Counted from the first letter of the stretch, positions 17,494-26,301 are shown. The stretch: DNA of 64,000 nucleotides from Sinomonas sp. P10A9 (GCF_041022165.1 NZ_CP163302.1:682001-746000), one strand, 5' to 3'. Notes: generated by a model not told the origin, from the sequence alone. A program made the numbers and translations.

Positions 17494-18411
17494 TCAGAGG
17501 TACGCGGCGGCCGTCCACAGATGGACCAGGGCATACGCGCGGAACGGGCGCCAGACCTCGCTGCGGGCCGCCGCCTGCGCGGCCGATATCCCCCCGAGTG
17601 CGCGTCGGAGCACCAGATCGCCCGGCGCGAACGCGTCAGGGTTGCCGGTGCGAACCTCGAGGTAGTCGACCGTCCACGGTCCGATTCCGGGCAGCGCGAG
17701 CAACTCGTCCCTGGTGAGTGGAGGCGTTGCGGCATCGTTCTCCGTGGTGTTCTCGGCCCCGCGGCGATCGGCGAAGGCCAGCGCCACCGCATGCACCGTC
17801 CGCGCCCTCGCCGCCGTGAGCCCGACGGCGGCCCGTAGCTCCCCGGGATCTGTGCCGGCGAGGTGCGCGGGGCGCGGGAAGAGCAGGAGGCCGCCTGGTC
17901 CGGGCGTGCCGTAGGAGGCCACGAGCCTGCCAGCGAAGGTCCGACCGGCCGCGAGCGATACCTGCTGCCCCAGGACCGTTGTGACGGCTGTCTGGAACGC
18001 GTTCGTTGTGCCGATGACCCGCAGGCCCGGGCGGGCCAGGACGAGGGGCCGGAGATCGGGGTCGCCGACCAGCGCGGCCCGCACGTCGTCCAGATCCGCG
18101 TCGAGGTCGAGCCACGTTCGGACGGCAGCCAGGGCTTCTCCTTCGGCTTCCCGGGGACCCTCCAGGGTTACGTCCACGCCCGACGCACTTAGTCTGACCG
18201 ACACGGCCAAAGGGCCATGGGTCGTGCGGACGAGCCGCTCGTGGATGCCCGCGCCTGCTTGCGTGCGCTCGGCGCCCGGAATCGAGTGTGCGGCCAGGCT
18301 CGCGAGCATCGCGGCGGGCTCAAGGCCCCCGTTGGCTTCGACGTGTATGGGTTTTGACTCCGCGTCCCAGCGCTCGATGACCGGGGGTCTTGCTTCGCTG
18401 GGCCCGGCCAC
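17494..18411 (-). CDS. alkA: DNA-3-methyladenine glycosylase II (AlkA type)
   Basis: HhH-GPD superfamily glycosylase, 305 aa, releasing 3-methyladenine and other alkylated bases. Near residue 115-130 is TNAFQTAVTTVLGQQVSLAA, the conserved helix of AlkA. The helix-hairpin-helix is ALPGIGPWTVDYLEVR, and the catalytic Asp lies in DAFAPGDLVLRRALG. The start chosen is GTG at 18411, two bases past the tag stop; the frame stays open upstream but only as a shadow of tag. It is the last gene of the sigma-ogt-alkB-tag-alkA operon, so it belongs to alkylation-damage repair. There is no Ada regulatory domain. Confidence 0.9.
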   Translation of the reverse strand: MAGPSEARPPVIERWDAESKPIHVEANGGLEPAAMLASLAAHSIPGAERTQAGAGIHERLVRTTHGPLAVSVRLSASGVDVTLEGPREAEGEALAAVRTWLDLDADLDDVRAALVGDPDLRPLVLARPGLRVIGTTNAFQTAVTTVLGQQVSLAAGRTFAGRLVASYGTPGPGGLLLFPRPAHLAGTDPGELRAAVGLTAARARTVHAVALAFADRRGAENTTENDAATPPLTRDELLALPGIGPWTVDYLEVRTGNPDAFAPGDLVLRRALGGISAAQAAARSEVWRPFRAYALVHLWTAAAYL

Positions 18412-18413
18412 CG

Positions 18414-19019
18414 TCAGCAGGCTTCTGTCCAGATGCCCGAGCTGCCGCGCCGGTGGCTGCCCACGAGGTGGGTGTCGATGATGCCGATGGCCTCCATGAG
18501 GGCGAACATGGTGGTCGGTCCGACGAACGCGAACCCTTTCTTCCTGAGGGCCTTCGAGAGTGTCACCGACTCGGGGGATGAGGAGGGGATGTCGGCATAT
18601 GAGCGCGGAGCGGGTGTCTCGGCGGGCTGGAACGACCAGACGAACTCCACGAGGCCGCCCTCCTCGCGCAGAGCGAGGGTGGCCTTGGCGTTGGTGATGG
18701 CCGCATTGATCTTGGCGCGGTTCCGCACGATGCCCGCGTCGAGCATGAGCCGCTCGACGTCGTCCTGCGTGAAGAGGGCCACAGCCTCCGGATCGAAGTC
18801 TGCGAACGCTGCGCGGAATGCCGGCCGCTTCCGAAGGATCGTGGCCCAGGACAGGCCCGCCTGGAAGCCCTCGAGGGAGATGCGTTCGTAGAGACCCTGC
18901 TCGTCCGTCACGGGCATGCCCCACTCGGTGTCGTAGTACTCGCGCATGAGGGTGTCCACGCTGGCCCAGGACGGCCTCGCGAGGCCGTCCTCGCCCGTGA
19001 CGAGTGCTGCCTCACTCAT
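18414..19019 (-). CDS. tag: DNA-3-methyladenine glycosylase I (Tag)
   Basis: A 201-aa glycosylase specific for 3-methyladenine. It has the Tag core YYDTEWGMPVTDEQGLYERI, LEGFQAGLSWATILRKRPAF and KGFAFVGPTTMFALMEAIG. The E. coli enzyme binds zinc through an N-terminal Cys and His plus a C-terminal His and Cys. Here the N-terminal Cys is absent and the C-terminal site reads THLVGSHRRGSSG, so the zinc snap appears lost. The substrate pocket (EWG, FQAGLSW) is intact. It overlaps the alkB stop by 8 bp. Confidence 0.92.
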   Translation of the reverse strand: MSEAALVTGEDGLARPSWASVDTLMREYYDTEWGMPVTDEQGLYERISLEGFQAGLSWATILRKRPAFRAAFADFDPEAVALFTQDDVERLMLDAGIVRNRAKINAAITNAKATLALREEGGLVEFVWSFQPAETPAPRSYADIPSSSPESVTLSKALRKKGFAFVGPTTMFALMEAIGIIDTHLVGSHRRGSSGIWTEAC

Positions 19020-19704
19020 GGGTGCTCTCCTTCTGCTCCAGTCCAGTGACTCTCAGGGTGATGTTGATGCGCCCCGCCCCCATGCCGCATCCGGCGGGTG
19101 CACTGCAGGGGTAGGTCTTCATGACTCCGTGGTAGGCGAGGCGGGACGGCCCACCGAAAACGAACAGATCGCCGGAGGCGAGAGTCAGGTCCTCATAGGG
19201 CCTGGTGCGCGTCTCGGTGTTGCCGAAGCGGAACAGGCACGAGTTGCCGATAGACAGGGAGACGACGGGCTCGAGCGAGATTTCATCCTTGTCCTGGTGC
19301 ATGCCCATCTTGGCAGCATCGTCGTAGTAGTTCACGAGTGCGGTATCCGGCGCATAGCCCGCGGCCTCCGGGCCGTTCCCATAGGCCTCGGCCACCGCGA
19401 GGCGCCCGACTCGCACGAGCCACTCCGGTAAGGCCGAGACGCGGACGCCGTTCACGTCGGTTGCCTCGCGCGTATAGCGGTACGGCTGCCAGTGCCAGCC
19501 GAGGCAGACCGTCTTGACGGACATTTCATGGCCGCGCACGCTCGCCGCCCGGAGGGGGACCGGCCCGGCCGACCACTCGCGGAAGCGGTCAGCGATCCAT
19601 GCCTGCTGAGTAAGGCTCAGCCAGCCGGGCACATGGACGGCGCCGGGTGTGAGCTCCCGGCGGGGCCGCTCGAGGAGCTCGTCGCCGAACAGAGCCGTTG
19701 TCAC
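19012..19704 (-). CDS. alkB: AlkB-family 2-oxoglutarate/Fe(II) DNA dealkylase
   Basis: Oxidative repair enzyme of 230 aa that removes 1-methyladenine and 3-methylcytosine lesions. The iron ligands are all visible: H136-x-D138 in MGMHQDKDE and H192 in LAYHGV. The 2-oxoglutarate/substrate arginines are R212 and R218 in GRINITLRVTG. The nucleotide-recognition lid region (CLGWHWQPYRYTRE) is present. The ATG overlaps the ogt stop in an ATGA at 19701-19704. An unusual Cys cluster, YPCSAPAGCGMGAGR, precedes the final strand. Confidence 0.95.
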   Translation of the reverse strand: MTTALFGDELLERPRRELTPGAVHVPGWLSLTQQAWIADRFREWSAGPVPLRAASVRGHEMSVKTVCLGWHWQPYRYTREATDVNGVRVSALPEWLVRVGRLAVAEAYGNGPEAAGYAPDTALVNYYDDAAKMGMHQDKDEISLEPVVSLSIGNSCLFRFGNTETRTRPYEDLTLASGDLFVFGGPSRLAYHGVMKTYPCSAPAGCGMGAGRINITLRVTGLEQKESTHE

Positions 19705-20396
19705 GCTGCCGCCGCCTCGAGCGCCAGCAGAGTTGCCTTTGCCTCAAGGCCGCCGATGTACCCGCCCAGGCTGCCATCGGAGCGTAGGACCCGGTGGCAG
19801 GGCACCACGACGGGCAGGGGATTGGTGGCGCACGCCGTACCCACCGCACGCACCGCTTTGGGGTTGCCCACTGCGCGCGCCACCTCGGTGTAGCTTTCGG
19901 TGCGCCCGAACGGGATATCGCCGAGGTGGGCAAGGACCGTGCGGCGGAACCCGGCTGAAAGCCGCAGGTCGAGGGGGAGGTCGAAGCGCATGCGCTTGCC
20001 GGAGAAGTACTCCTCGATCTCGCGCGCCGCGGATCCGAGGCGCGCGGGTGCTTCAAGGATGCGGGGACTGAGCTTGTCCGAGAGTGATTGCAGCACCGCG
20101 TCGAGACCTTCGCGCTCGTACGCGATGCGGACGATTCCGCGGTCTGTGGCGGCGACGAGGAGCCGGCCCACCGGGGAATCGACGATGCGGTACGCCACGT
20201 CCACGAGGCCCTCGCGGCTTGCCTCAGCAGCAAGGGAACCACGCAGACGCTCAAGCGTGCCCGGCTCGATGACCGTGAGGTACGGAGGGAAGGCAAGGTC
20301 GACCGGGCCCGGCCCGTCCACTGACGCCGTCTGGTCAGGCGGCACGGTCTCAGCGGTGCCCGTCGGCGCGTGGTTGTTCGTGTCAGTGCTGTTCAT
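19701..20396 (-). CDS. ogt: Methylated-DNA-protein-cysteine methyltransferase
   Basis: Suicide repair protein of 231 aa transferring the methyl group from O6-methylguanine to its own Cys. The acceptor is C200 in PVVVPCHRVLRSDGSLGGY. The Arg-finger/HTH region FGRTESYTEVARAVGNPKAV precedes it. An N-terminal ribonuclease-H-like domain (residues 60-140) is present, while the first about 40 residues are disordered and acidic. ATG at 20396 lies inside the end of the sigma factor gene (14-bp overlap). It lacks the Ada AraC and zinc domains, so the methyl sensor is not in this protein. Confidence 0.95.
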   Translation of the reverse strand: MNSTDTNNHAPTGTAETVPPDQTASVDGPGPVDLAFPPYLTVIEPGTLERLRGSLAAEASREGLVDVAYRIVDSPVGRLLVAATDRGIVRIAYEREGLDAVLQSLSDKLSPRILEAPARLGSAAREIEEYFSGKRMRFDLPLDLRLSAGFRRTVLAHLGDIPFGRTESYTEVARAVGNPKAVRAVGTACATNPLPVVVPCHRVLRSDGSLGGYIGGLEAKATLLALEAAAA

Positions 20397-20895
20397 GACT
20401 GTCTCCTTCGGGCAGATCTTCCGAGGTGAGGATGCGGAGCTTCTTGATGCCGTCCGCCGCGGAACGGCGGGCCGCGGCAGGCGTGCCGCCAACGATTGCG
20501 GCGATCTCGGTGAAGGGAAGATCGGCCAGGTAGCGGTAGGCGATGACCCGCCGCTGCTTGTCGGGCAGCCGGGCGACGTGGTTCCAGACACCGTCACCGG
20601 GCGGGTCCGGAATCCCCAGAGGCGATTCGCGGTCCGGGACTGACTCGATCGGAACGGCGCGCCGAGCCGCGGCCCGGACGGAGTCTAAGGAGCGCCGGTG
20701 GGCGATGGTCACGAGCCACGCCTCGATGTTCGCGTCTGCCGGTAGCTCGGTGTAGGCCCGCAGTGCGGAGATGAAGGTCTCCTGCCAGACGTCGTCGGCG
20801 TCAAGCGGGCCGACGACTGCGCGGCAGACGCGCAGCACCGCGGCGCCGTGGAGCTCGACGAGCTTTTCGAAGGGCTGTTTCGTGTCCATCACCAT
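20383..20895 (-). CDS. ECF-type RNA polymerase sigma factor heading the alkylation-repair operon
   Basis: A 170-aa sigma-70 family protein with region 2 (residues 10-80: VCRAVVGPLDADDVWQETFI, AWLVTIAHRRSLDSVRAA) and region 4 (residues 105-160: LPDKQRRVIAYRYLADLPFT, EIAAIVGGTPAAARRSAADG). There is no region 3 and no visible anti-sigma gene. Start ATG at 20895 or the in-frame ATG at 20889. It overlaps ogt by 14 bp and shares an operon with ogt, alkB, tag and alkA. It probably directs transcription of this operon or a DNA-damage regulon; how it is activated is not evident. Confidence 0.85.
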   Translation of the reverse strand: MVMDTKQPFEKLVELHGAAVLRVCRAVVGPLDADDVWQETFISALRAYTELPADANIEAWLVTIAHRRSLDSVRAAARRAVPIESVPDRESPLGIPDPPGDGVWNHVARLPDKQRRVIAYRYLADLPFTEIAAIVGGTPAAARRSAADGIKKLRILTSEDLPEGDSHEQH

Positions 20896-21020
20896 GTAGA
20901 CGCTGCAGGGGCCGGAAGTGTGAGGTCGGGTGTATTGCGACTATCTTTCCACTGACGCACTGGTGGACGGCGCCGAAGGTGCCCAACCTTGGGCCCTACT
21001 GGAGCGTCGGTGCCCGCTGC

Positions 21021-21026
21021 TAGGGT
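21021..21026 (+). promoter_or_regulatory. Leaderless-type -10 box for the ABC ATPase gene
   Basis: TAGGGT ends 7 nt before ATG 21034, the spacing expected when transcription starts at the start codon. No ribosome site is present, which supports leaderless translation. Confidence 0.5.
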
Positions 21027-21033
21027 CTCGGCC

Positions 21034-22008
21034 ATGGGGGAAACGCACAGCGGCGGCCCGCCAGCCATCGCCATCTCATCACTCACCAAGCGCTACGGCG
21101 ACAAGTTCGCCCTCGACGGCATCTCACTCAGGATCACGCCAGGCGAGGTCGCCGCCGTTCTCGGTCCGAACGGCGCCGGAAAGACCACCCTGATCGAGCT
21201 CCTGCTGGGCATGAGGACCCCGACGGCCGGCACGATCGAAGTGTTCGGTGCGTCGCCGTCCTCGAGAGCGGTCAAGTCCCGGGTGGGCGCCATGCTCCAG
21301 GACACCGGAGCGCCGGATGGGCTCACCGTCAGGGAGATCGTCACTCTGGTCTCGAGCTACTATCCGGTGGGGATTCCTGTGGCCGAGGCCCTCGAGCGCG
21401 CCGGCCTCACGGAACACCTGCGGAAGAAGACCAACGAGCTTTCTGGCGGTCTGCGGCAGCGGCTCTCGTTCGCCATGGCAGTCGTCGGGGACCCCGACCT
21501 GATGTACCTCGACGAACCGACGGCCTCGCTCGACGTCGCCGCGCGGCGCGAATTCTGGACCCAGGTGCAGGGCTTCGCCGGCCTTGGCAAGACGATCCTC
21601 TTCTCGACGCACAACCTCTCCGAGGCCGATGAGTTTGCCCAGCGCCTCATTCTCCTGGACAGCGGCCGCGTCATCCAGGACAGCACGCCCGAGGCCGCCA
21701 AGCGCCTCGTGGCCGGCCGCCGGGTGGCCCTCACGACCGACGCACCGCTCGACGTCCTGTCGACGACCGCGGGAGTCATCCACGCCGAGTTCGACGGCGG
21801 CGACCCGCCGCCCACTTCAGCGTTGCCGGGGAAGGCGCGCGCCGCCGTCGTGCGCTGCAACAGCCCGGAGGCACTCCTGCGCAGGCTCTTCACGGAGGGC
21901 TGGAGCGTTGCGGACCTGACGGTCACCGAGGCGACGCTCGAGGATGCCTTCCTGCACCTGACCGACCGAACGACCAAGCCGCAGCCAAGCGATGGGGGAA
22001 CGCCGTGA
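21034..22008 (+). CDS. ABC-2 exporter ATP-binding protein (DrrA/CcmA type)
   Basis: A 324-aa ATPase with a complete nucleotide-binding set: Walker A GPNGAGKTT, ABC signature LSGGLRQRLSF, Walker B LMYLDEPTASLD and H-loop FSTHNLSEAD. A C-terminal 90-residue extension, as in DrrA-type drug/lipid exporters, follows. ATG at 21034 is preferred over the upstream TTG at 20989 because of the adjacent -10 element. The permease gene overlaps its end (GTGA at 22005-22008). Substrate unknown. Confidence 0.93.
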   Translation: MGETHSGGPPAIAISSLTKRYGDKFALDGISLRITPGEVAAVLGPNGAGKTTLIELLLGMRTPTAGTIEVFGASPSSRAVKSRVGAMLQDTGAPDGLTVREIVTLVSSYYPVGIPVAEALERAGLTEHLRKKTNELSGGLRQRLSFAMAVVGDPDLMYLDEPTASLDVAARREFWTQVQGFAGLGKTILFSTHNLSEADEFAQRLILLDSGRVIQDSTPEAAKRLVAGRRVALTTDAPLDVLSTTAGVIHAEFDGGDPPPTSALPGKARAAVVRCNSPEALLRRLFTEGWSVADLTVTEATLEDAFLHLTDRTTKPQPSDGGTP

Positions 22009-22841
22009 CCGCCCTTCCGGAACGTCGCTTGAGCCCGACCGCCCGCCGGGGAGGCGGCCTCGCGGCCGCGCTGTGGGCGCAGAGCTGGACCGAGGTCGTC
22101 AAGGTGCTCCGCACGCCCGAGTACCTGGTCGGCGTCGTGGTGCTGCCGGCCATCCTCTTCGCGATGTTCGGCCTCGCCCAGTCGAGCCAGAGACTGCCGT
22201 CGGGGACGGGGGTCGGCGTAATCCTCTTCGGATCGTTCTCCTGCTACGGGGTCGTGAGCCAGGCACTCTTCTCGATGGGCGGCGACATTGCGCAGGAACG
22301 CGCCAAGGGCTGGCTGCGACGGCTCTTCGCGACGCCCATGCCGATGATCGCCTACTTCGTGGGCAAGCTCGTGCTCAATATCGTCTTCTCCGTAGGCATC
22401 GTGCTGCTCATCAGCGCCGTCGCCCTGTTCGGCGGGATCAGGTTCGAGCTCGGGCCGTGGGCCGCGGCATCGGCGATCGCGGTGACGGGGTCGGTCGCGT
22501 TCGCCACGACGGGGACGGCCATCGCCTACTGGGTGCGCACACGCGCCGCCACGACGATCGTCAACCTCGTGTTCCTCCCGCTTTCCTTCCTGTCGGGGTA
22601 CTTCATGCCCCTGTCCGTGCTTCCCAAGGTCTTCAGCGACGTCGCCCCGTGGGTCCCGACGCACCATCTGGGCCTCCTGGTCTGGACCTCGCTCGCGCCG
22701 AAGGACGAACTCCACTTCCTGGGGGTCTCCGCGGACTTCAGCCCCCTGCGCAGTTGGAGCATCGTCGTCGGATGGTTCGTGCTCATGACCGTCGTCACGG
22801 GGCTCGGCTACCGGCGCGCGGCCCGCCGCGAGCAGCCGTGA
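22005..22841 (+). CDS. ABC-2 type transporter permease
   Basis: A 278-aa membrane protein with six hydrophobic segments. Segments include YLVGVVVLPAILFAMFGLAQ and GSFSCYGVVSQALFSMGGDI, plus the ABC-2 C-terminal pattern with a re-entrant FLPLSFLSGYFMPLSVLPKV loop. A cytoplasmic ERAKGWLRRLFATPMP coupling helix follows segment 2. GTG start coupled to the ATPase gene. The pair forms a half-size exporter for a drug, lipid or antibiotic-like compound. Confidence 0.92.
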   Translation: MTALPERRLSPTARRGGGLAAALWAQSWTEVVKVLRTPEYLVGVVVLPAILFAMFGLAQSSQRLPSGTGVGVILFGSFSCYGVVSQALFSMGGDIAQERAKGWLRRLFATPMPMIAYFVGKLVLNIVFSVGIVLLISAVALFGGIRFELGPWAAASAIAVTGSVAFATTGTAIAYWVRTRAATTIVNLVFLPLSFLSGYFMPLSVLPKVFSDVAPWVPTHHLGLLVWTSLAPKDELHFLGVSADFSPLRSWSIVVGWFVLMTVVTGLGYRRAARREQP

Positions 22842-22853
22842 AGCCGCGGGACG

Positions 22854-23357
22854 TCAGCGGTGCGCCGCGAAGAACTCCCGTAGGATCGTCCCGCACTCTT
22901 CTTCGAGGACGCCCGGGTACACCTCGACCCAGTGGTTGAGCCGGCGCTCGCGCAGGATGTCGAACACGCTACCGGCGGCCCCGGCCTTCTCGTCCCACGC
23001 CCCGAACACGACCCGCGGAATGCGTGCGAGCACGATTGCCCCCGCGCACATCGCGCACGGCTCGAGGGTGACCACCAGAGTGCAGTCGGCCAGCCGCCAG
23101 CCGTCGCCCGCGTCGTCGTGCGAGAGGGCGGCAGCGGCGGCGCGGATCGCCTGGACCTCGGCGTGCGCCGTCGGGTCGCCGGTCGCCTCGCGTTCGTTGC
23201 GCCCTGCGGCGAGCACGCGGCCATCCGGCCCGATCACGACGGCACCGATGGGCACGTCCCCCGTGGTCTCTGCCGCCTGTGCCTCATGGAGCGCACGCCG
23301 CATCCACGACTCGTGGAGAGTCTCCGGCGCAGGCGAGTTGGGTCGGGCGGCGGGCAT
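22854..23357 (-). CDS. tadA: tRNA-specific adenosine deaminase TadA
   Basis: Zinc deaminase of 167 aa converting wobble A34 to inosine in tRNA-Arg(ACG). Zinc ligands and base: H65-A66-E67 in TAHAEVQAI and the PCAMC motif with C101 and C104. The RNA-binding C-terminal helix VLEEECGTILREFFAAHR is present. ATG at 23357 lies 7 nt downstream of a TATCAT -10 box (23365-23370), consistent with a leaderless transcript. Convergent with the ABC permease gene. Confidence 0.95.
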   Translation of the reverse strand: MPAARPNSPAPETLHESWMRRALHEAQAAETTGDVPIGAVVIGPDGRVLAAGRNEREATGDPTAHAEVQAIRAAAAALSHDDAGDGWRLADCTLVVTLEPCAMCAGAIVLARIPRVVFGAWDEKAGAAGSVFDILRERRLNHWVEVYPGVLEEECGTILREFFAAHR

Positions 23358-23364
23358 GGCACCA

Positions 23365-23370
23365 ATGATA
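23365..23370 (-). promoter_or_regulatory. Leaderless-type -10 box for tadA
   Basis: Minus-strand TATCAT, 7 nt before the tadA ATG. No ribosome site fits in the gap. Confidence 0.45.
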
Positions 23371-23408
23371 GGTTCGGGCCGAGGCAGCCGAGGAACAGCG
23401 AGGGAGGC

Positions 23409-24203
23409 ATGATGCGGGAGCGGAGCGCGCTGCACCGCTTCGTCGATGCCCTGGCCCGGAGAGTCGGCCCCAACGCGTCTATGTGGATGCTCCTCGGGGT
23501 GGGCGCGGCCCTCGTCGTCGGGTTCTCGTGGGCTGGCGGCGAGGTGTACGAGTCGGTAGTCGAGCATGATGCGCTTGGGGCGCTGGACAAGCCTGTCCTC
23601 GACTTCGCCATCACCCTCCGCACGCCCTGGGCCGATGCCGCGGCCACCGCCTTCACGGAGGTCGGCGGCACTGTGATCGCGCCGATCGTCGCCGCCGTGG
23701 CGATGATCATCCTCGCCGTGTGGATGCGTCACTGGCTCCCCCTCGTCCTCATTCCGGCTGCAGGGATCGGGGCGCTGCTCGTGACCGTCTTCGGCAAGCA
23801 GGTCACCGACCGCGCCCGCCCGCCGCTCGACCTCGCAGTCCCGCCCTACGAGCATTCGCCGTCGTTCCCGAGCGGCCACACCCTCAACGCGACGGTTCTC
23901 GCCGGGATCGTCGTCTACCTCATCTGCCTCCAAGTGCACCACGCGTGGGTCCGCGCGGTCGCGATCGGCCTCGGCGGACTGTACGCGCTCGCGATCGGGC
24001 TCTCGCGGGTGTTCCTGGGCCACCACTGGCTCACCGACGTTGTCGCCGCATGGTTCCTTGGGTGTGCGTGGCTGACGATCGTGGTCATGGCGCACCAGTT
24101 CTTCCATCTCGTTCGGCAGTCGCGCGATGCTGCGGCCCGTGCGGCGGGCGCGCACGACGGCGGTGCCGGACTGCCGCCGTCGGCCTCCTCCCAGCAGGGG
24201 TGA
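23409..24203 (+). CDS. PAP2-superfamily membrane phosphatase
   Basis: A 264-aa integral membrane lipid phosphatase with six hydrophobic segments. The three-part active site is complete: [10 protein letters not shown] (motif 1), PSFPSGHT (motif 2 with the proton-donor His) and [13 protein letters not shown] (motif 3 with the nucleophile His and Asp). Likely substrates are undecaprenyl pyrophosphate or phosphatidic-acid-type lipids on the outer face. ATG at 23409 follows GGGAGG. The N-terminal extension is basic. Confidence 0.93.
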   Translation: MMRERSALHRFVDALARRVGPNASMWMLLGVGAALVVGFSWAGGEVYESVVEHDALGALDKPVLDFAITLRTPWADAAATAFTEVGGTVIAPIVAAVAMIILAVWMRHWLPLVLIPAAGIGALLVTVFGKQVTDRARPPLDLAVPPYEHSPSFPSGHTLNATVLAGIVVYLICLQVHHAWVRAVAIGLGGLYALAIGLSRVFLGHHWLTDVVAAWFLGCAWLTIVVMAHQFFHLVRQSRDAAARAAGAHDGGAGLPPSASSQQG

Positions 24204-24222
24204 GGTGTACGCGGGGGACTGG

Positions 24223-24228
24223 TAGTTT
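24223..24228 (+). promoter_or_regulatory. Leaderless-type -10 box for upp
   Basis: TAGTTT with 7 nt to the ATG at 24236. There is no ribosome site between. Confidence 0.45.
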
Positions 24229-24235
24229 CTCTGGC

Positions 24236-24871
24236 ATGCGAACTCTCGTCGTCGAGCACCCCCTCGTGGCCCACAAGCTGACCGTCCTGCGGGACAAGAA
24301 CACGCCCAGCCCCGTCTTCCGCCAGCTGACCGAAGAGCTCGTGACCCTTCTGGCCTACGAGGCGACCCGGGAAGTGCGCACCGAGCCGGTCACGATCGAA
24401 ACGCCCATCACCACGACGGTCGGCACCGCATTCACGAAGCCGACTCCGCTCGTGGTGCCGATCCTCCGAGCGGGCCTCGGCATGCTCGAGGGCATGGTCA
24501 AGCTCGTTCCGACGGCAGAGGTCGGCTTCCTCGGCATGGCGCGGGATGAGGAGACCCTCGATATCGTCACGTATGCCGAGCGCCTCCCCGAGGACCTCAC
24601 CGGCCGTCAGGTGTTTGTGCTCGACCCCATGCTGGCCACCGGTGGCACCCTCATCGAGGCCATGAAGTTCCTGTTCCGCCGGGGAACAAGTGAGATCACG
24701 TGCATCTGCCTGCTCGCAGCGCCCGAGGGCCTCAAGCGGCTCGAGGACAGCCTCGGCGATGCGAATGTCAGGATCGTGCTCGCCTCGGTTGACGAGCGCC
24801 TCAATGAGAGGTCCTACATCGTGCCGGGCCTCGGGGACGCCGGCGACCGCCTCTACGGCCTCGCCAAGTAG
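24236..24871 (+). CDS. upp: Uracil phosphoribosyltransferase
   Basis: Pyrimidine-salvage enzyme of 211 aa making UMP from uracil and PRPP. The PRPP loop is [18 protein letters not shown], and the C-terminal uracil-binding region is [20 protein letters not shown]. The N-terminal [20 protein letters not shown] is characteristic. It stands alone in its own transcript. Confidence 0.97.
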   Translation: MRTLVVEHPLVAHKLTVLRDKNTPSPVFRQLTEELVTLLAYEATREVRTEPVTIETPITTTVGTAFTKPTPLVVPILRAGLGMLEGMVKLVPTAEVGFLGMARDEETLDIVTYAERLPEDLTGRQVFVLDPMLATGGTLIEAMKFLFRRGTSEITCICLLAAPEGLKRLEDSLGDANVRIVLASVDERLNERSYIVPGLGDAGDRLYGLAK

Positions 24872-24913
24872 CCGAGGTTCTGCCCTGGCTCCTGGGGTGC
24901 GGTGACCCAGGCG

Positions 24914-25591
24914 TCAGGGCAGACCAGGAAGTGGCGGGGCGCTCGGGAGGATCCCCGAAGGCTTCGCCAGCGGGACGAGGTTCGGCGACGAGGGCGCCGG
25001 GCTCGGCGCGATTGAGGTCCCGTCCACCGGCAGCGTGGGAAGCGGCAGCGCGCTGGCGGATGACCGGCCGTTCGGCACGGTGGAATCCCTGGCCACGGTT
25101 GGGGGGTTCGACGCTGGCGCGGTGGTGCTGTCCGGCGAGGGCGCAGCGGGGGCCAGATGGGTCTCGACGGCTGGCGGTGTGCCCGGAGCCGTCGTGGCAG
25201 CCGTGCTCGGATGCCCAGCGACGGAACTGATGATGGACGAGATGGCTCCGTCGGCATCCACGCGGTTCTGGGCGACGGCGGCAGCCCCCGCCGTCGCGGC
25301 TGCCGCAGCGAAGGCAACGGCCACTGCCGTCACGACCGGGCGGCGACGCCACGAGCGGGCGGAGGCTGTGCGTGCGTTCCGGGCGGCCGCGAGGTCCACG
25401 ACGGGCGCGGGCTTGGACTCTGCCTCGGCCAGCAGCGCGGCGAGCCGGCGGTTCGGAGGGACCGGACCTGCCTCCGCGAGTGAGCGCAGTTCGGCGAGGA
25501 CCGGCCGCAGCGAGTGCGCGTCCCCGGCGTCCATGCCGGCGAGGATCTCGTCGACGACGCTCGTCTCGTCCGGATCATGTGCAGAAGTCAT
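24914..25591 (-). CDS. Anti-sigma-like single-pass membrane protein
   Basis: A 225-aa protein. Residues 1-70 are acidic and helical (DEILAGMDAGDAHSLRPVLA). A transmembrane helix follows (VVTAVAVAFAAAAATAGAAA, about residues 84-104), then a long Ser/Pro/Thr-rich extracytoplasmic tail. Topology and gene order match anti-sigma factors: the ATG overlaps the stop of the sigma factor gene (ATGA). No HxxxCxxC zinc motif is present, so it is not a ZAS-type anti-sigma. Confidence 0.65.
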   Translation of the reverse strand: MTSAHDPDETSVVDEILAGMDAGDAHSLRPVLAELRSLAEAGPVPPNRRLAALLAEAESKPAPVVDLAAARNARTASARSWRRRPVVTAVAVAFAAAAATAGAAAVAQNRVDADGAISSIISSVAGHPSTAATTAPGTPPAVETHLAPAAPSPDSTTAPASNPPTVARDSTVPNGRSSASALPLPTLPVDGTSIAPSPAPSSPNLVPLAKPSGILPSAPPLPGLP

Positions 25592-26175
25592 GGCCTGCTC
25601 AGTTCTGTTGTGGGCACGTGGTTGCGGAGTGCTGTAAGGGCCCGGCGCTGGAGCTGCTTGACCGCTCCGGCGGTCCGATCCATGATCGCCGCAGTCTGCT
25701 CGATCGAGAGGTCCGCGACTACACGCAGGAGGAGCACCTCGCGGTAGTCGTCGGGGAGGATGTCGAGGAGTTCGAGCGCACCGCTGGTCTCGACCACCGA
25801 GTCCTCGGGGGTCGTTGGGGCCCGGCGAGGGTCGGTCTCCGCTTCGTGCGGTACCAGATGCGGGGTCCGTGCGCGGCGCCGGTGGTGGTCTACTGCGCGG
25901 CCGTGGGCGATCGTGAAGGCGAGCGCCTTGGCGCCGTCGAGCCCGCCGGAGACCCCCGGCGAGCCCGCACCCTTGGGCGGCTTCATCCTGGTGTAGAGCG
26001 CGAGGAAGACATCGTGCGTGACGGCGTCTGGGTCGTCGACGCCCCGCGCGTGGAGATAGCCCCTGACGGGACCCGAAAACGCGCGGTAGGCGGCCGTGAA
26101 GAGCGCGGTCGGGCCACCGTGGCCTTCCACAGTGTCGACGGGCCCGGGGCCTTCTGCTGTCTGCAACCAGCGCAT
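25588..26175 (-). CDS. RNA polymerase sigma factor, sigma-70 (ECF) family
   Basis: A 195-aa sigma factor with region 2 (about residues 25-95: FTAAYRAFSGPVRGYLHARG, VTHDVFLALYTRM) and region 4 (residues 130-185: ALELLDILPDDYREVLLLRV, DLSIEQTAAIMDRTAGAVKQ). Region 4 is followed by LQRRALTALRNHV. Start ATG at 26175 removes a 34-residue basic N-terminal extension without homology; an earlier start at 26277 cannot be excluded. Paired with the membrane protein that overlaps its end. Confidence 0.85.
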   Translation of the reverse strand: MRWLQTAEGPGPVDTVEGHGGPTALFTAAYRAFSGPVRGYLHARGVDDPDAVTHDVFLALYTRMKPPKGAGSPGVSGGLDGAKALAFTIAHGRAVDHHRRRARTPHLVPHEAETDPRRAPTTPEDSVVETSGALELLDILPDDYREVLLLRVVADLSIEQTAAIMDRTAGAVKQLQRRALTALRNHVPTTELSRP

Positions 26176-26301
26176 CCTGTTCTTTGACTTTCGGCGCGTC
26201 CGCAGTCGGGGAGCGACCCCGCCGCGCGCCTGGGCGGTGTCAGCGGGGTCCCGCTTCCGGCGGGACCCCGCTGGCACGGTGAGCCAGCCTACTACGGGGT
26301 G

